This document shows positions 1 to 7,169 of a stretch of DNA of 64,000 nt, in pieces. Position 1 is the stretch's first letter. The number at the start of each line of letters is the position of its first letter. The notes beneath the pieces were generated by a model. It had not been told where the DNA came from, made no database searches, and saw only the letters and a program-made list of their open reading frames with translations. This DNA is from Rhodopirellula sp. SM50 (GTDB lineage Bacteria > Planctomycetota > Planctomycetia > Pirellulales > Pirellulaceae): assembly GCF_002289565.1 (NCBI RefSeq), contig NZ_NTFY01000005.1, positions 1 to 64,000 of the forward strand, given 5' to 3'. A program made the position numbers and the translations under genes.

Positions 1-177
1 GTAGCCTTGATGCTTGCTTAGGCTCTCTGCGGCAGCGTCGGACAAGGAGCTTAGGCTATCGAAATTAAGATCACCTTGATGCTTGCTTAGGCTCTCTGCG
101 GCAGCGTCGGACAAGGAGCTTAGGCTATCGAAATTAAGATCACATTGATGCTTGCTTAGGCTCTCTGCGGCAGCGTC
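1..177 (-). repeat. Near-perfect 69-bp tandem repeat inside the LRR-like gene
   Basis: Units begin at 6, 75 and 144, exactly 69 bp apart (23 codons). The first two are identical over the full unit and the third is identical for its first ~34 bp apart from one base at its start. The spacing keeps the reading frame, so this is a coding repeat and not a CRISPR array. Confidence 0.9.
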
Positions 178-339
178 CGAGAGAGTTAGCAATCCATAAA
201 GATGCAACGCTCCGTCGTGCTTACTAAGCACTGCTGCCGCATCATCCTCAATCGCAGTGAACCCAGTGAGGTCCACTGAAAACTCATCAACCAAGAACTG
301 TTCGGCGTTCTCTTTCGTCAGCACTTTCTCGTCGCTCAC
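1..339 (-). CDS. LRR-like 23-residue repeat protein, 3' part cut by window edge
   Basis: Reads leftward from a GTG at 337-339 and runs off the window. Upstream in gene sense is AGGAGA about 10 nt before the GTG, a good ribosome site. After an N-terminal stretch of roughly 35 residues it becomes a chain of 23-residue units of the form LSDAAAESLSKHQGDLNFDS, the leucine/alanine-rich repeat that planctomycetes carry in many paralogues. The GTG overlaps the TGA of the preceding zinc-ribbon gene (GTGA), so the two are probably translationally coupled. Such repeats are thought to bind protein partners, but no partner is visible. The DNA of the repeats is almost identical from unit to unit, which indicates recent expansion. 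Function unknown. Confidence 0.7.
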   Translation of the reverse strand, partial: MSDEKVLTKENAEQFLVDEFSVDLTGFTAIEDDAAAVLSKHDGALHLYGLLTLSDAAAESLSKHQCDLNFDSLSSLSDAAAESLSKHQGDLNFDSLSSLSDAAAESLSKHQGY

Positions 340-563
340 TGTTCGCTATCTCCTATTTCCCGAAAGAAGCTCACCGCCCCCTCTCCCCAGTCCACAACAA
401 AATCACCACCACATTCGCAGCACTGATACGACTCCGTGCCCATCGGATCATCGACTGGCACGGTCAGCAGTTCACCGCAGTTAGGGCACTCGACCTCTGC
501 GGAGCCGCTGACGGCTCCCGGAAAGGAGAGTTCGTAGTTGATGAGATCATCGAAGAAAGACAT
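336..563 (-). CDS. CPXCG-type zinc-ribbon protein (75 aa)
   Basis: The ATG at 561-563 is preferred over the longer upstream reading because it lies 1 nt after the stop of the upstream gene and its product starts directly with the compact domain. Residues ~24-50 hold CPNCG and CCECGGDF, two CxxC knuckles of a zinc ribbon, matching the CPXCG cysteine-rich family (Pfam Cys_rich_CPXG). The stop codon overlaps the GTG of the next gene. It is the middle gene of a three-gene minus-strand operon with two LRR-like proteins. The metal site is seen in the sequence; the biological role is unknown, possibly an adaptor. Confidence 0.75.
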   Translation of the reverse strand: MSFFDDLINYELSFPGAVSGSAEVECPNCGELLTVPVDDPMGTESYQCCECGGDFVVDWGEGAVSFFREIGDSEQ

Positions 564-564
564 T

Positions 565-1767
565 TCACTTCTCGTTTTGCTCGAAGATGGTGGCGACTTC
601 TTCCGAAAAGTTATCGGGATCCAAATTGAGTTCTCCTTGAAACTCACACAGGTTTTCTGCAGCAACGGGCGACAATCGGTTCAGATCCTCAAATTCGATC
701 GAATTTCCTTTGTATTTCGCAAGGTTTTTAGCTGCGAGAGGCGACAGTGTCTTGAGTCCGCGAAGGGAGATGCCCCCGCCTTTGAACGTAGCGATGGCCT
801 GGGCGATGGAAGCCGGCAATGATCGCAGCGAGCTGAGATTCAGATTGTACTCGTCGAACTTCCTCAAAGCGTCACTGCAAGTTTTTGCATCGGCGTCCGT
901 CAGTGACTTGATGAGTTTGTGCTCTTCAAGGCGAAATGCGGCAGCAACAGAGAGGTTTCTTAGACCCCCGAGCTCCAGGTTGGGCCGAAGCCTGCTTAGG
1001 CTTTCTGCTGCCACATCGGTCAGTGTCCGAATGCCGTTGAGGTTGACGGTTGGTTGGCTACGACGCCTCCCTAGTTTGCCCAGGCTTGCCGCGATGTCAT
1101 CAGGGAGGGATCTCAATCCGTTTAGCGAAAGCGAATAACCCCTGAATTTCCCGAGATTCTCCGCGGCTGCCGGAGTGAGATTTCTTAGACCATCAAGAAA
1201 CAGATCCCATCTGAATTTCGCGAGGCCCGACGCGGCAGAAGCTGACAATTCTTTCAAATTGTTAAGTTCCAAGGCCAGGCCGTCGAACTTGCTGAGGCTT
1301 TGGGCCGCGGCATCGGAGAGCTGGGTTACACCAGTAAGATAAAGACCCTCTCCGTCGTATTTCTGTAGTGTTTCCGCTGCCTCATCATCGATCGACTTAA
1401 ATCTAAAAAGATTCCACCAATCACGATCCCGCAAGAAGTCATCGGCAATCTCTTTTGATAGAACTGTTCCGCGCGGGTGATAACGCGACTTCTTCTTACT
1501 GTTTCGGTCAGCCGGATTGTGCGAGATCTCACCGGATAGCCAGCGTTTTTCAAATTCGGCAGTGAGTTTCCTTAATCTATCGTCATCACAGAGTCGTGGG
1601 TCACCTTGACTGCTTCTAAAACGTGAAGCGAGAAAGTCAGAAAAGGCACTGTAGACGTACTGCTGTTCTTCGGTAGCGACCACAAAGACCCTCGGGTCCA
1701 ACCTCGGTCCTAAATGCTCGTCGACTGTGTTGCAAAAGAAACGGTTCTGATCGATTTCCCAGCCCAT
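565..1767 (-). CDS. LRR-like repeat protein (400 aa) with unique N-terminal domain
   Basis: Starts at ATG 1765-1767 behind GGGAGGTGG, a strong ribosome site. Residues 1 to ~125 are a non-repeat domain of unknown type. From there to the end the protein is a chain of degenerate 22-24-residue units with the pattern LxxLxxxAAxxLxKFxG, the same family as the gene at the left edge but much more diverged. No signal peptide, so probably cytoplasmic. First gene of the three-gene operon; its stop lies 1 nt before the next ATG. The role is probably protein binding; no enzyme motif is visible. Confidence 0.7.
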   Translation of the reverse strand: MGWEIDQNRFFCNTVDEHLGPRLDPRVFVVATEEQQYVYSAFSDFLASRFRSSQGDPRLCDDDRLRKLTAEFEKRWLSGEISHNPADRNSKKKSRYHPRGTVLSKEIADDFLRDRDWWNLFRFKSIDDEAAETLQKYDGEGLYLTGVTQLSDAAAQSLSKFDGLALELNNLKELSASAASGLAKFRWDLFLDGLRNLTPAAAENLGKFRGYSLSLNGLRSLPDDIAASLGKLGRRRSQPTVNLNGIRTLTDVAAESLSRLRPNLELGGLRNLSVAAAFRLEEHKLIKSLTDADAKTCSDALRKFDEYNLNLSSLRSLPASIAQAIATFKGGGISLRGLKTLSPLAAKNLAKYKGNSIEFEDLNRLSPVAAENLCEFQGELNLDPDNFSEEVATIFEQNEK

Positions 1768-2040
1768 CGTTCCCCACCTCCCTTGTTAACTGCATGCACC
1801 GCTCGGTGACCTGCTCCGCTCGCCGTAGCAAACGCTTTTGATTTTGTCGGAGATTTGCACGATGCGAGAGTAATAGGATTCAAATCGATATCGTATCGGT
1901 TGCCCATCGCGGTGCAAGTAGCTTCCTGTGCAGGACCGAATGGCACGGGCATAATCCTAAGCTGCTGTGGCGTAACGGTTTCGGTTAGGGTTGCGTCTCG
2001 TTTTCATGAGCTTGTAGTTTTTTTGCCTGCGTTTTTGCTC

Positions 2041-2220
2041 GCGTTTTTCTTGGCGACCAGGTCGATTGCCAACTATCAATTCGGATACACCCAAATTCTG
2101 GGTGAACTAAAGAAACTCGGCGTCGGGCCCGTCACCCGCAACACGGTGAAGAACATTTTGAAACGCAACGGCTACGAGACCGGCCCGAAACGCGGCCCTG
2201 GCACGTGGGATGAGTTCATC
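2041..2220 (+). pseudogene. Integrase/transposase (rve type), 5' fragment
   Basis: The frame reads a hydrophobic stretch, then [29 protein letters not shown] and GTWDEFI. This is the helix-turn-helix region just before the catalytic core of a planctomycete integrase-type transposase. The DNA-binding N-terminus seems internally deleted, because the hydrophobic leader joins directly to the HTH. The gene is interrupted at 2220 by the IS66 element and continues at 5205. Deleting the element plus one CATC copy rejoins the frame as DEFI-KRHAK. Start is approximate. Confidence 0.6.
2217..2220. repeat. Left copy of 4-bp target duplication (CATC) flanking IS66
   Basis: CATC directly precedes the left inverted repeat and is repeated at 5201-5204 after the right one. 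Removing one copy together with the element restores an in-frame integrase. IS66 elements usually duplicate 8 bp, and no 8-bp match is present here. Confidence 0.6.
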
Positions 2221-2241
2221 GTAAGCGTCCAGGAGCACCAT
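2221..2241 (+). repeat. IS66 left terminal inverted repeat
   Basis: Begins GTAAGCGTCC and ends ACCAT. It matches the reverse complement of 5180-5200 at about 15 of 21 positions, including the first seven bases and the last five. Confidence 0.8.
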
Positions 2242-2542
2242 GGGTTACGTGGGCCAGCGGGGCGACGCCGTGGCCAGGTTTCAGGGAAGAGGCTATCGCC
2301 CGATTCTCGGATCCACTGGCTGTAGATGATCCGCGATCCGCCGGGAAAAACGTCTTGAGCTCCTCGGGCCCAACGCGAGCTGAGCAGGCGCGTGACTCCC
2401 CCGTGACGCGCGAGGTGTGTTCTACGTCGGTTTTCCTTTTATCGAAAGGCAGTTCCGAATGCTGCCTCGCAGTGCCAAACACTGATCCAGGCGGGCGAGG
2501 CGGCGGCGAAGCCGATCTCGCTCTCGACGGATGTTGTCAGCT

Positions 2543-4324
2543 TCACGCTCCTTTTGCCGGTGGGCCCGGATCGACTCCGGATGCGCTGTCCCCCCATGCG
2601 TCAGGACGCAGCGCGGCATAGTCGCGACTGCCTGCGAGAAGCTGGTCGAGTACGTCTTCCAAGTACGCCGCCACATCCAGGTCGTTTCGTATCGCGCTGC
2701 TGACGACCGTCATCAATGTCGCCGTACGATAACCCGATGCAAGACTGCCAAGAAAAAGCCAGTTCTTGCGACCCAGTGCTACTTGCTTCATCAGCTGCTC
2801 GCATGAGTTGTTGTCGATCGGGGTTTCCCCGTCTTCAAGGTGAGCCGTCAGTCCTTGCCATTGATTCAAGATGTAACTTCGCGCATCGCTGATCTTGTCA
2901 CTACTCAGCACGTCCATCATCTTCATCTGGAGGTACTCGCGCATCTGGCCCCAAAGGGGAGCCGATTGCTTTCGGCGAAGTGTCAAGCGTTCTGCTGGCG
3001 ACAACTCTCGAGCTTCGTCTTCGACATCATAAATCAATCGAAACAATCCAAGTAAATGCTTTGCATGCTCCGCGTGATTGTCTAGCGCAGCTTCCACCTT
3101 TCGACGCGCATGGGCCGCGCAAGCGGCATGAACGATCAATCCGTTTGATCGTATGTAAATCCCCGTGTTCGCTCCGTAGCAGTCTCCCAATAGAGTTCCC
3201 GTATACTCGCAATCGACTAAAAATTGGTCCGGCCCATCACGGTGACGACTGACCGTAAAGTCAAACACGTTGATTGGAATTTGAACGCCTCGGTAGGTCC
3301 ACATCTTTGCCGTGATGCTTTTGAGCCCTTTCGACTTGGCTGCTGCAAAAACTTCCGCAGCACGCCGACCCTTCGGGTCGTCCTCGCGTGCTTCGGGAAT
3401 GTCTTGCGGCAACAGTAGGCGGATCGACGTGTCGTCACTTCCGATGCAGCTGTCGGTGCGAACCATGTCAGCAAGCCACTGCACGAACGGCCGGAGCACG
3501 CGTTCGGCAGCTTCTTGAAGGTTCAGTAGCGTACTGCGTGAAAGGTAAAGGCCGCACTCGGCGAACATGTCTTCTTGACGATAGATCGGCAGATGGTAGC
3601 CAAGTCGATTGGCAATGACCGAGGCAGCGAATGAGGTGTCGTAGCGATCGCCTTGAATCAGCGCCGCGGGGCGTGGGGCCTGCAAAATACCGGCGCGGGG
3701 ATCCTCCGGGTGAACGTACTTGGGGAAGATCTTTCGAATGATATAGGCCGCACCCCGGGTGAAGTGTGCCGATTCGACCACGTCTTCTCCGATCCGCACC
3801 AAGCCTTCTTTTTCTTCGTCGCTTAAGTCGACAATCACTTCCTTGCGCGGCAGGCTGTCGGGAAAACGCTCTTCACGCTTGCGTCGCTTGGGCGGCTTGT
3901 TGCGTTTGCCAGCTCGATCATTTTCTTCGATCGCCTGCTTGATGCCTTCACGAGCGTCGTCGAATTCTGCTTGACTGGCGAATTCGAACTTCAGCTGGTC
4001 GTCATCTTCAAAGCGTTCGCTCTGACGGCCAAAGATGCGACGGATCAAAGCGTCGAGTTCGTCTTGCTTTTTGGAGAGTTGCTTTCGTAAGTCCTCGTTC
4101 TTCGATTCAAGGTCCTCTTTGGCCGCAGCGAGTGATTTGGCGTCTTGGACGAGAGACTCGTTGGTGGTAGCAAGTGATTGGTTGTTTATAGCGAGTGAAT
4201 CGACCTTGTTGGTGAGTGACGCATTGGTGGCAGCAAGCGATTCATTGACGGACTCAAGCGTGCTGTTTTTCGCACGCAGGGCTTCGATTTCGCGTTGAAG
4301 TTGCTTGAGCTTGTCCATGTGCAA
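2543..4324 (-). CDS. tnpC: IS66 family transposase TnpC (593 aa)
   Basis: The catalytic transposase of the element. Residues ~1-85 form a heptad coiled coil with repeated SLAxTNxSL units, the leucine-zipper typical of IS66 TnpC. Next come the zinc-binding and DDE regions (for example TVSRHRDGP and LLGDCYGANTG), then the C-terminal signature TPIDNNSCEQLMKQVALGRK. Two ATGs are possible, at 4324 and 4318, both with weak upstream sites. Length is somewhat above the family norm because of the long coiled coil. It lies 126 nt after tnpB, behind a strong terminator-like hairpin, so its expression may be limited. Confidence 0.92.
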   Translation of the reverse strand: MHMDKLKQLQREIEALRAKNSTLESVNESLAATNASLTNKVDSLAINNQSLATTNESLVQDAKSLAAAKEDLESKNEDLRKQLSKKQDELDALIRRIFGRQSERFEDDDQLKFEFASQAEFDDAREGIKQAIEENDRAGKRNKPPKRRKREERFPDSLPRKEVIVDLSDEEKEGLVRIGEDVVESAHFTRGAAYIIRKIFPKYVHPEDPRAGILQAPRPAALIQGDRYDTSFAASVIANRLGYHLPIYRQEDMFAECGLYLSRSTLLNLQEAAERVLRPFVQWLADMVRTDSCIGSDDTSIRLLLPQDIPEAREDDPKGRRAAEVFAAAKSKGLKSITAKMWTYRGVQIPINVFDFTVSRHRDGPDQFLVDCEYTGTLLGDCYGANTGIYIRSNGLIVHAACAAHARRKVEAALDNHAEHAKHLLGLFRLIYDVEDEARELSPAERLTLRRKQSAPLWGQMREYLQMKMMDVLSSDKISDARSYILNQWQGLTAHLEDGETPIDNNSCEQLMKQVALGRKNWLFLGSLASGYRTATLMTVVSSAIRNDLDVAAYLEDVLDQLLAGSRDYAALRPDAWGDSASGVDPGPPAKGA

Positions 4325-4376
4325 AAGGCTAAGAGCTTCTCGAAATCGCGCAATAGCAAATCACCGTCTGGCCAAG

Positions 4377-4413
4377 AAAAAAAGCAAGTTTTCTTCGTCG
4401 AAGAAAACTTGCT
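4377..4413 (-). terminator. Perfect intrinsic terminator between tnpB and tnpC
   Basis: Arms 4383-4397 and 4399-4413 are a perfect 15-bp inverted repeat. Read on the minus strand the hairpin is followed by seven T. It lies between the tnpB stop and the tnpC start, in the sense that would stop transcription before the transposase gene. Confidence 0.75.
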
Positions 4414-4450
4414 CCCAAGTATGGCCCGTCGTCACTGCTCCCGCGACAGC

Positions 4451-4798
4451 TTACGCTGCCTTGAGCCGTTTACGTCTCTTGGCATTTTCGATTGAGATTC
4501 CACCAAGCAGCATCGCCAAGTCGGCTGCGTCGAGCTTGACGCTCGCCTCGCCATCTTGACTGATTCTTTCAAAGGTGCCTTGCTCCAGACTTTTGTACCA
4601 CACCGCCATTCCATCGCGGTCCCAATAGAGAGCTTTGAGTTTGTCCTGGCGTCGATTGATAAACAGGAACAAGCTTCCGTCGTTTGGCGTTTTGCCTAGC
4701 TCGTTTCGCACGATGCCGGCCAGGCCCGAAAAACTCTTTCGCATGTCGGTCGGCTTGGCGTAGAGAAAAATGCCGCCAGTGGTTGGTAGTGCGATCAT
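4451..4798 (-). CDS. tnpB: IS66 accessory protein TnpB (115 aa)
   Basis: The start is set at the ATG 4796-4798 because it overlaps the tnpA stop as ATGA and gives the usual N-terminus MIALPTTGGIFLYAKPTDMR. The Orf2-type motifs are present: a KPTDMRKSFSGL start and KLKALYWDRDGMAVWYKSLE in the middle. TnpB is required for transposition in studied IS66 members but its biochemical role is not settled. Intact and of normal length. It is followed by the intrinsic terminator that precedes tnpC. Confidence 0.92.
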   Translation of the reverse strand: MIALPTTGGIFLYAKPTDMRKSFSGLAGIVRNELGKTPNDGSLFLFINRRQDKLKALYWDRDGMAVWYKSLEQGTFERISQDGEASVKLDAADLAMLLGGISIENAKRRKRLKAA

Positions 4799-5124
4799 TG
4801 CTGCAACTCGCTTGGTTGTGGTGCCAACCGGTCGACGATGATCATCAAGCTGTTGGTGTCGCAGCAATCAAGCTCGATCTGCGTGCCACAGGGAAAGCGG
4901 ACAGTGGTGCCGCCGATTTGGGGACGCGGCTGCTCGATCTGCACGGCAAGAAACGCGTCGCTCTGATCGGCGTCGTCCTGCAGCCTTTGTCGCCACCGAT
5001 AGAACGATGCGGTGGAGACTTCGTGCAAATCGCAAAAGTCGGAGATGGCGAGATCGGACTGCTCGTGAAGTTGGATCAGCCGCGACCAACGTTGGCGAAC
5101 GGCGGGGTCTGGCAAGCGAACCAT
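4795..5124 (-). CDS. tnpA: IS66 accessory protein TnpA, HTH (109 aa)
   Basis: The ATG at 5122-5124 is chosen because AGGAGG lies 6 nt upstream; the longer upstream reading lacks support. The N-terminal half holds a Tnp8-type helix-turn-helix (residues ~18-45, ISDFCDLHEVSTASFYRWR), so it probably binds the element ends. The C-terminal part is variable, as usual in this family. Translationally coupled to tnpB by ATGA. Confidence 0.9.
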   Translation of the reverse strand: MVRLPDPAVRQRWSRLIQLHEQSDLAISDFCDLHEVSTASFYRWRQRLQDDADQSDAFLAVQIEQPRPQIGGTTVRFPCGTQIELDCCDTNSLMIIVDRLAPQPSELQQ

Positions 5125-5179
5125 GGAAACCTCCTGGTTACGTGAGTGAAAACCCACCAGCCTACGCCACGCGCCAAGA

Positions 5180-5200
5180 ATGGTTTCCTCGGGCGCTTAC
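5180..5200 (-). repeat. IS66 right terminal inverted repeat
   Basis: Read on the minus strand it starts GTAAGCGCCC and ends ACCAT, matching the left end at 2221-2241. The last base of the element is 5200. Confidence 0.8.
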
Positions 5201-5360
5201 CATCAAACGCCACGCAAAAACCATGTGGCAATGCGATCTATTGTCCAAGAAGATCGTATCAAAAACCGGCCTCCCCGACGTATTTGTCCTCGTGCTCCTG
5301 CACGTCGAAACGCGGCGTGTCTACATTTCGCGGGCCACCTACAAACCCGACCAGGCATGA
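5201..5360 (+). pseudogene. Integrase/transposase (rve type), fragment right of IS66
   Basis: Continues the frame broken at 2220: after the duplicated CATC it reads KRHAKTMWQCDLLSKKIVSK and then LHVETRRVYIS. The first catalytic Asp of the rve/DDE domain lies in WQCD. The frame stops at TGA 5358-5360, long before the second Asp and the Glu, so the gene was already truncated at its 3' end independently of the IS66 insertion. Confidence 0.7.
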
Positions 5361-5428
5361 AGCTTTTCGAAGCGGAACGCAGACTGATTATATCCGGAAG
5401 CGTTTCAGCCACCTTCGTGTCGAGAATA

Positions 5429-5677
5429 ATGAGCAAGCACCGATGGATTATTTCAAATTTTTGTCGGTCGATTGACGATTCTGTGGCGAAGGAACTTGTC
5501 AAATATGACGGCAATCTACACCTGTTTGCGGTGGAGGAACTCTCTGACTCTGCGGCAAGATGCCTGAGCCAGCACGAGGAAGAAGTCGAAGTACCTCTTG
5601 CGAATCTCCCTAGATCCGCTGCCGAGATTCTTCGTCGTCATCCGTCATTCTGGGATATCGGAGACACTGCAGTTTGA
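5429..5677 (+). pseudogene. Remnant of LRR-like repeat protein (82 codons)
   Basis: Reads IDDSVAKELVKYDGNLHLF, then EELSDSAARCLSQHEEEV: about two and a half units of the same 23-residue repeat as the genes at 1-1767. It has no N-terminal domain and no clear ribosome site, and it lies directly after the integrase relic. Best seen as a broken paralogue of the nearby family, perhaps left behind by the mobile elements. It could be a very short expressed protein. Confidence 0.45.
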
Positions 5678-6404
5678 ACTGATTGTCATCAGCGTTTTGC
5701 TTTTCCGAAACTGGGGCAGCATCTTGAAGATTGTTCACGACAGCCTGATTCTGTCGGCGAGCGACGTAGCTCATATTCTAGCCCGCCAACGTGCTGTCAA
5801 CTTGCGACCAAGCAGTACCAGCGATTTGCGTCTGAAACGGTACCAATTGATTTGACCGATCGAACTGGCTTGCATGGTGGGTTTTCTGCTTCGAAAACCT
5901 CCTCGGAAATCAGCTCGTGGCGAATCGTTTAGGTATGGATAAATCACTTGCAATTGTCACGGGCGATCAAAAGCACTGTCATTGCCGAATTTAAGATTTG
6001 TTGTGCGCGCATATTTCTAACGGCACTACCTCACGGTAGCTTTCCTCGAACGCGATGTCCACATGCTTGTTCGCTGCCGGGCACTTCTCAATCAGCATTT
6101 GGTGGTTCAGTCTCGCCACCCTGGTAGATATCCGAAGCTCGGGGAGCCACGCACTGTCTAATCCGGCGCTTAAACCGCTGACAGAGCGTCACGCTTTTGC
6201 CACGGGCTTGTTCAGTGAAGCATTCACCTCACCGATACCCTCTGCCAGCTCGCATCGTTGAGGAAGGAAGACTCGACGTCACGGCATAGTCGTTCAAGCT
6301 GGTGGCAATTCTATCGGCCATTTCCAGTGACAGAACGTCTCACGCGCCGTTTTGGTATCCTAGCGGTCTTCAATGAGCCTGCCATCTGACACCCTGTGAC
6401 GTAA
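5678..6404. other. 727-bp stretch without a recognisable gene
   Basis: Short open frames exist on both strands but none has a family motif, a ribosome site or conserved neighbours. It probably holds the promoter of the PLD-addB-addA operon. Possible upstream remains of the PLD-like gene were looked for in all plus frames and not found. Confidence 0.5.
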
Positions 6405-7166
6405 ATGCAAATCGATTTTTCGTGGCGTGATCTCGACGAGCTTGCACCCAGGCGAGTTTTCGTTCATTTTGGGGCGCAGGCACCAAGAGAAATTCGAGCC
6501 GGTCGCCCTCTGATGCATTCAAAGGTCTTTTATGCCCGATCTGATGAAGAATGTCGCGTTTGGCTGGGAAGCAATAACCTGACAGTTGCGGCAACCCAAG
6601 GACTTAATTACGAGGCTGCGGTGCGACTTGCGGGTAAAGCCTATGAAGACCCAATGATGGATGCGTTTTATCACCTGATGGCGTGTAAGGAATGGGCAAT
6701 TCCCTACCGACCGGACATGGTGGATGACGATGACGACGGAACCGAGCGATCCAATACTCTGATTGTTCACGCTGAATCTGCCGACCGGTCGCTTTCGACG
6801 CTACCGACATTCGTTCATTTGTGTTTGCCCACACACAGGCACGATAAGGAATTGAACCCCGGCGAACGTGTCGTTCTATTTATCTATCCGGTTGGAACAC
6901 TGGAGGAAAGTGCACTGGATTTAAGAATGTGCACCGCGGTTTATAAAGTAGGGCAAACTGCAAAGAACTTTACCGCAGATCATTCGATAACCGGTGGCAT
7001 TCCCGCGGAATGGCGAGAGGCTGCGTACGTCATCGAGGAATCAATCTTCGAGGATCTTGAGCATAGATTCGAGGGTTCGGGCCAAGCAAAGTGCGCCCAA
7101 TACCGATTGATGAGAATCCCTCTGTCACGTCCCAAGAATTCTCAAGTTGTGTTCGTAGGAAACTGA
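6405..7166 (+). CDS. Phospholipase D-like domain protein (253 aa)
   Basis: Residues 38-58 read HSK followed after a few residues by D47, then WLGSNNLT. This matches the second half of a PLD/HKD nuclease-like active site (HxK...D...GS-N), although the HxK-to-D spacing is longer than the canonical four residues. Only one HKD half is visible, so it acts as a dimer, is N-terminally truncated, or is degenerate. The in-frame stop just before the ATG and the weak ribosome site leave truncation open. The rest has no known domain. It lies 3 nt before the AddB-like gene and is clearly in one operon with it. Role: probably nucleic-acid cleavage or binding alongside the helicase-nuclease pair. Confidence 0.65.
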   Translation: MQIDFSWRDLDELAPRRVFVHFGAQAPREIRAGRPLMHSKVFYARSDEECRVWLGSNNLTVAATQGLNYEAAVRLAGKAYEDPMMDAFYHLMACKEWAIPYRPDMVDDDDDGTERSNTLIVHAESADRSLSTLPTFVHLCLPTHRHDKELNPGERVVLFIYPVGTLEESALDLRMCTAVYKVGQTAKNFTADHSITGGIPAEWREAAYVIEESIFEDLEHRFEGSGQAKCAQYRLMRIPLSRPKNSQVVFVGN

Positions 7167-7169
7167 CAA

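Larger units (their letters stand above)
2221..5200 (-). mobile_element. Complete IS66-family insertion sequence (2980 bp)
   Basis: The ends are imperfect inverted repeats starting GTAAGCG, typical of IS66. The element carries tnpA, tnpB and tnpC in the usual order on the minus strand, with ATGA overlap between tnpA and tnpB and a gap containing a hairpin before tnpC. All three reading frames are intact, so it may be active. It splits an older integrase relic. About 320 bp at the left end, past the tnpC stop, has no gene. Flanks show a 4-bp and not an 8-bp duplication. Confidence 0.9.

Noticed and set aside
1-190. Tandem 69-bp repeats as a CRISPR array
   Set aside because: No unique spacers; the units join head to tail, keep an open frame and encode the LRR-like repeat.
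2213-5208. 8-bp target duplication for the IS66 element
   Set aside because: The eight bases on each side (AGTTCATC and CATCAAAC) do not match; only CATC is shared and it alone restores the frame.
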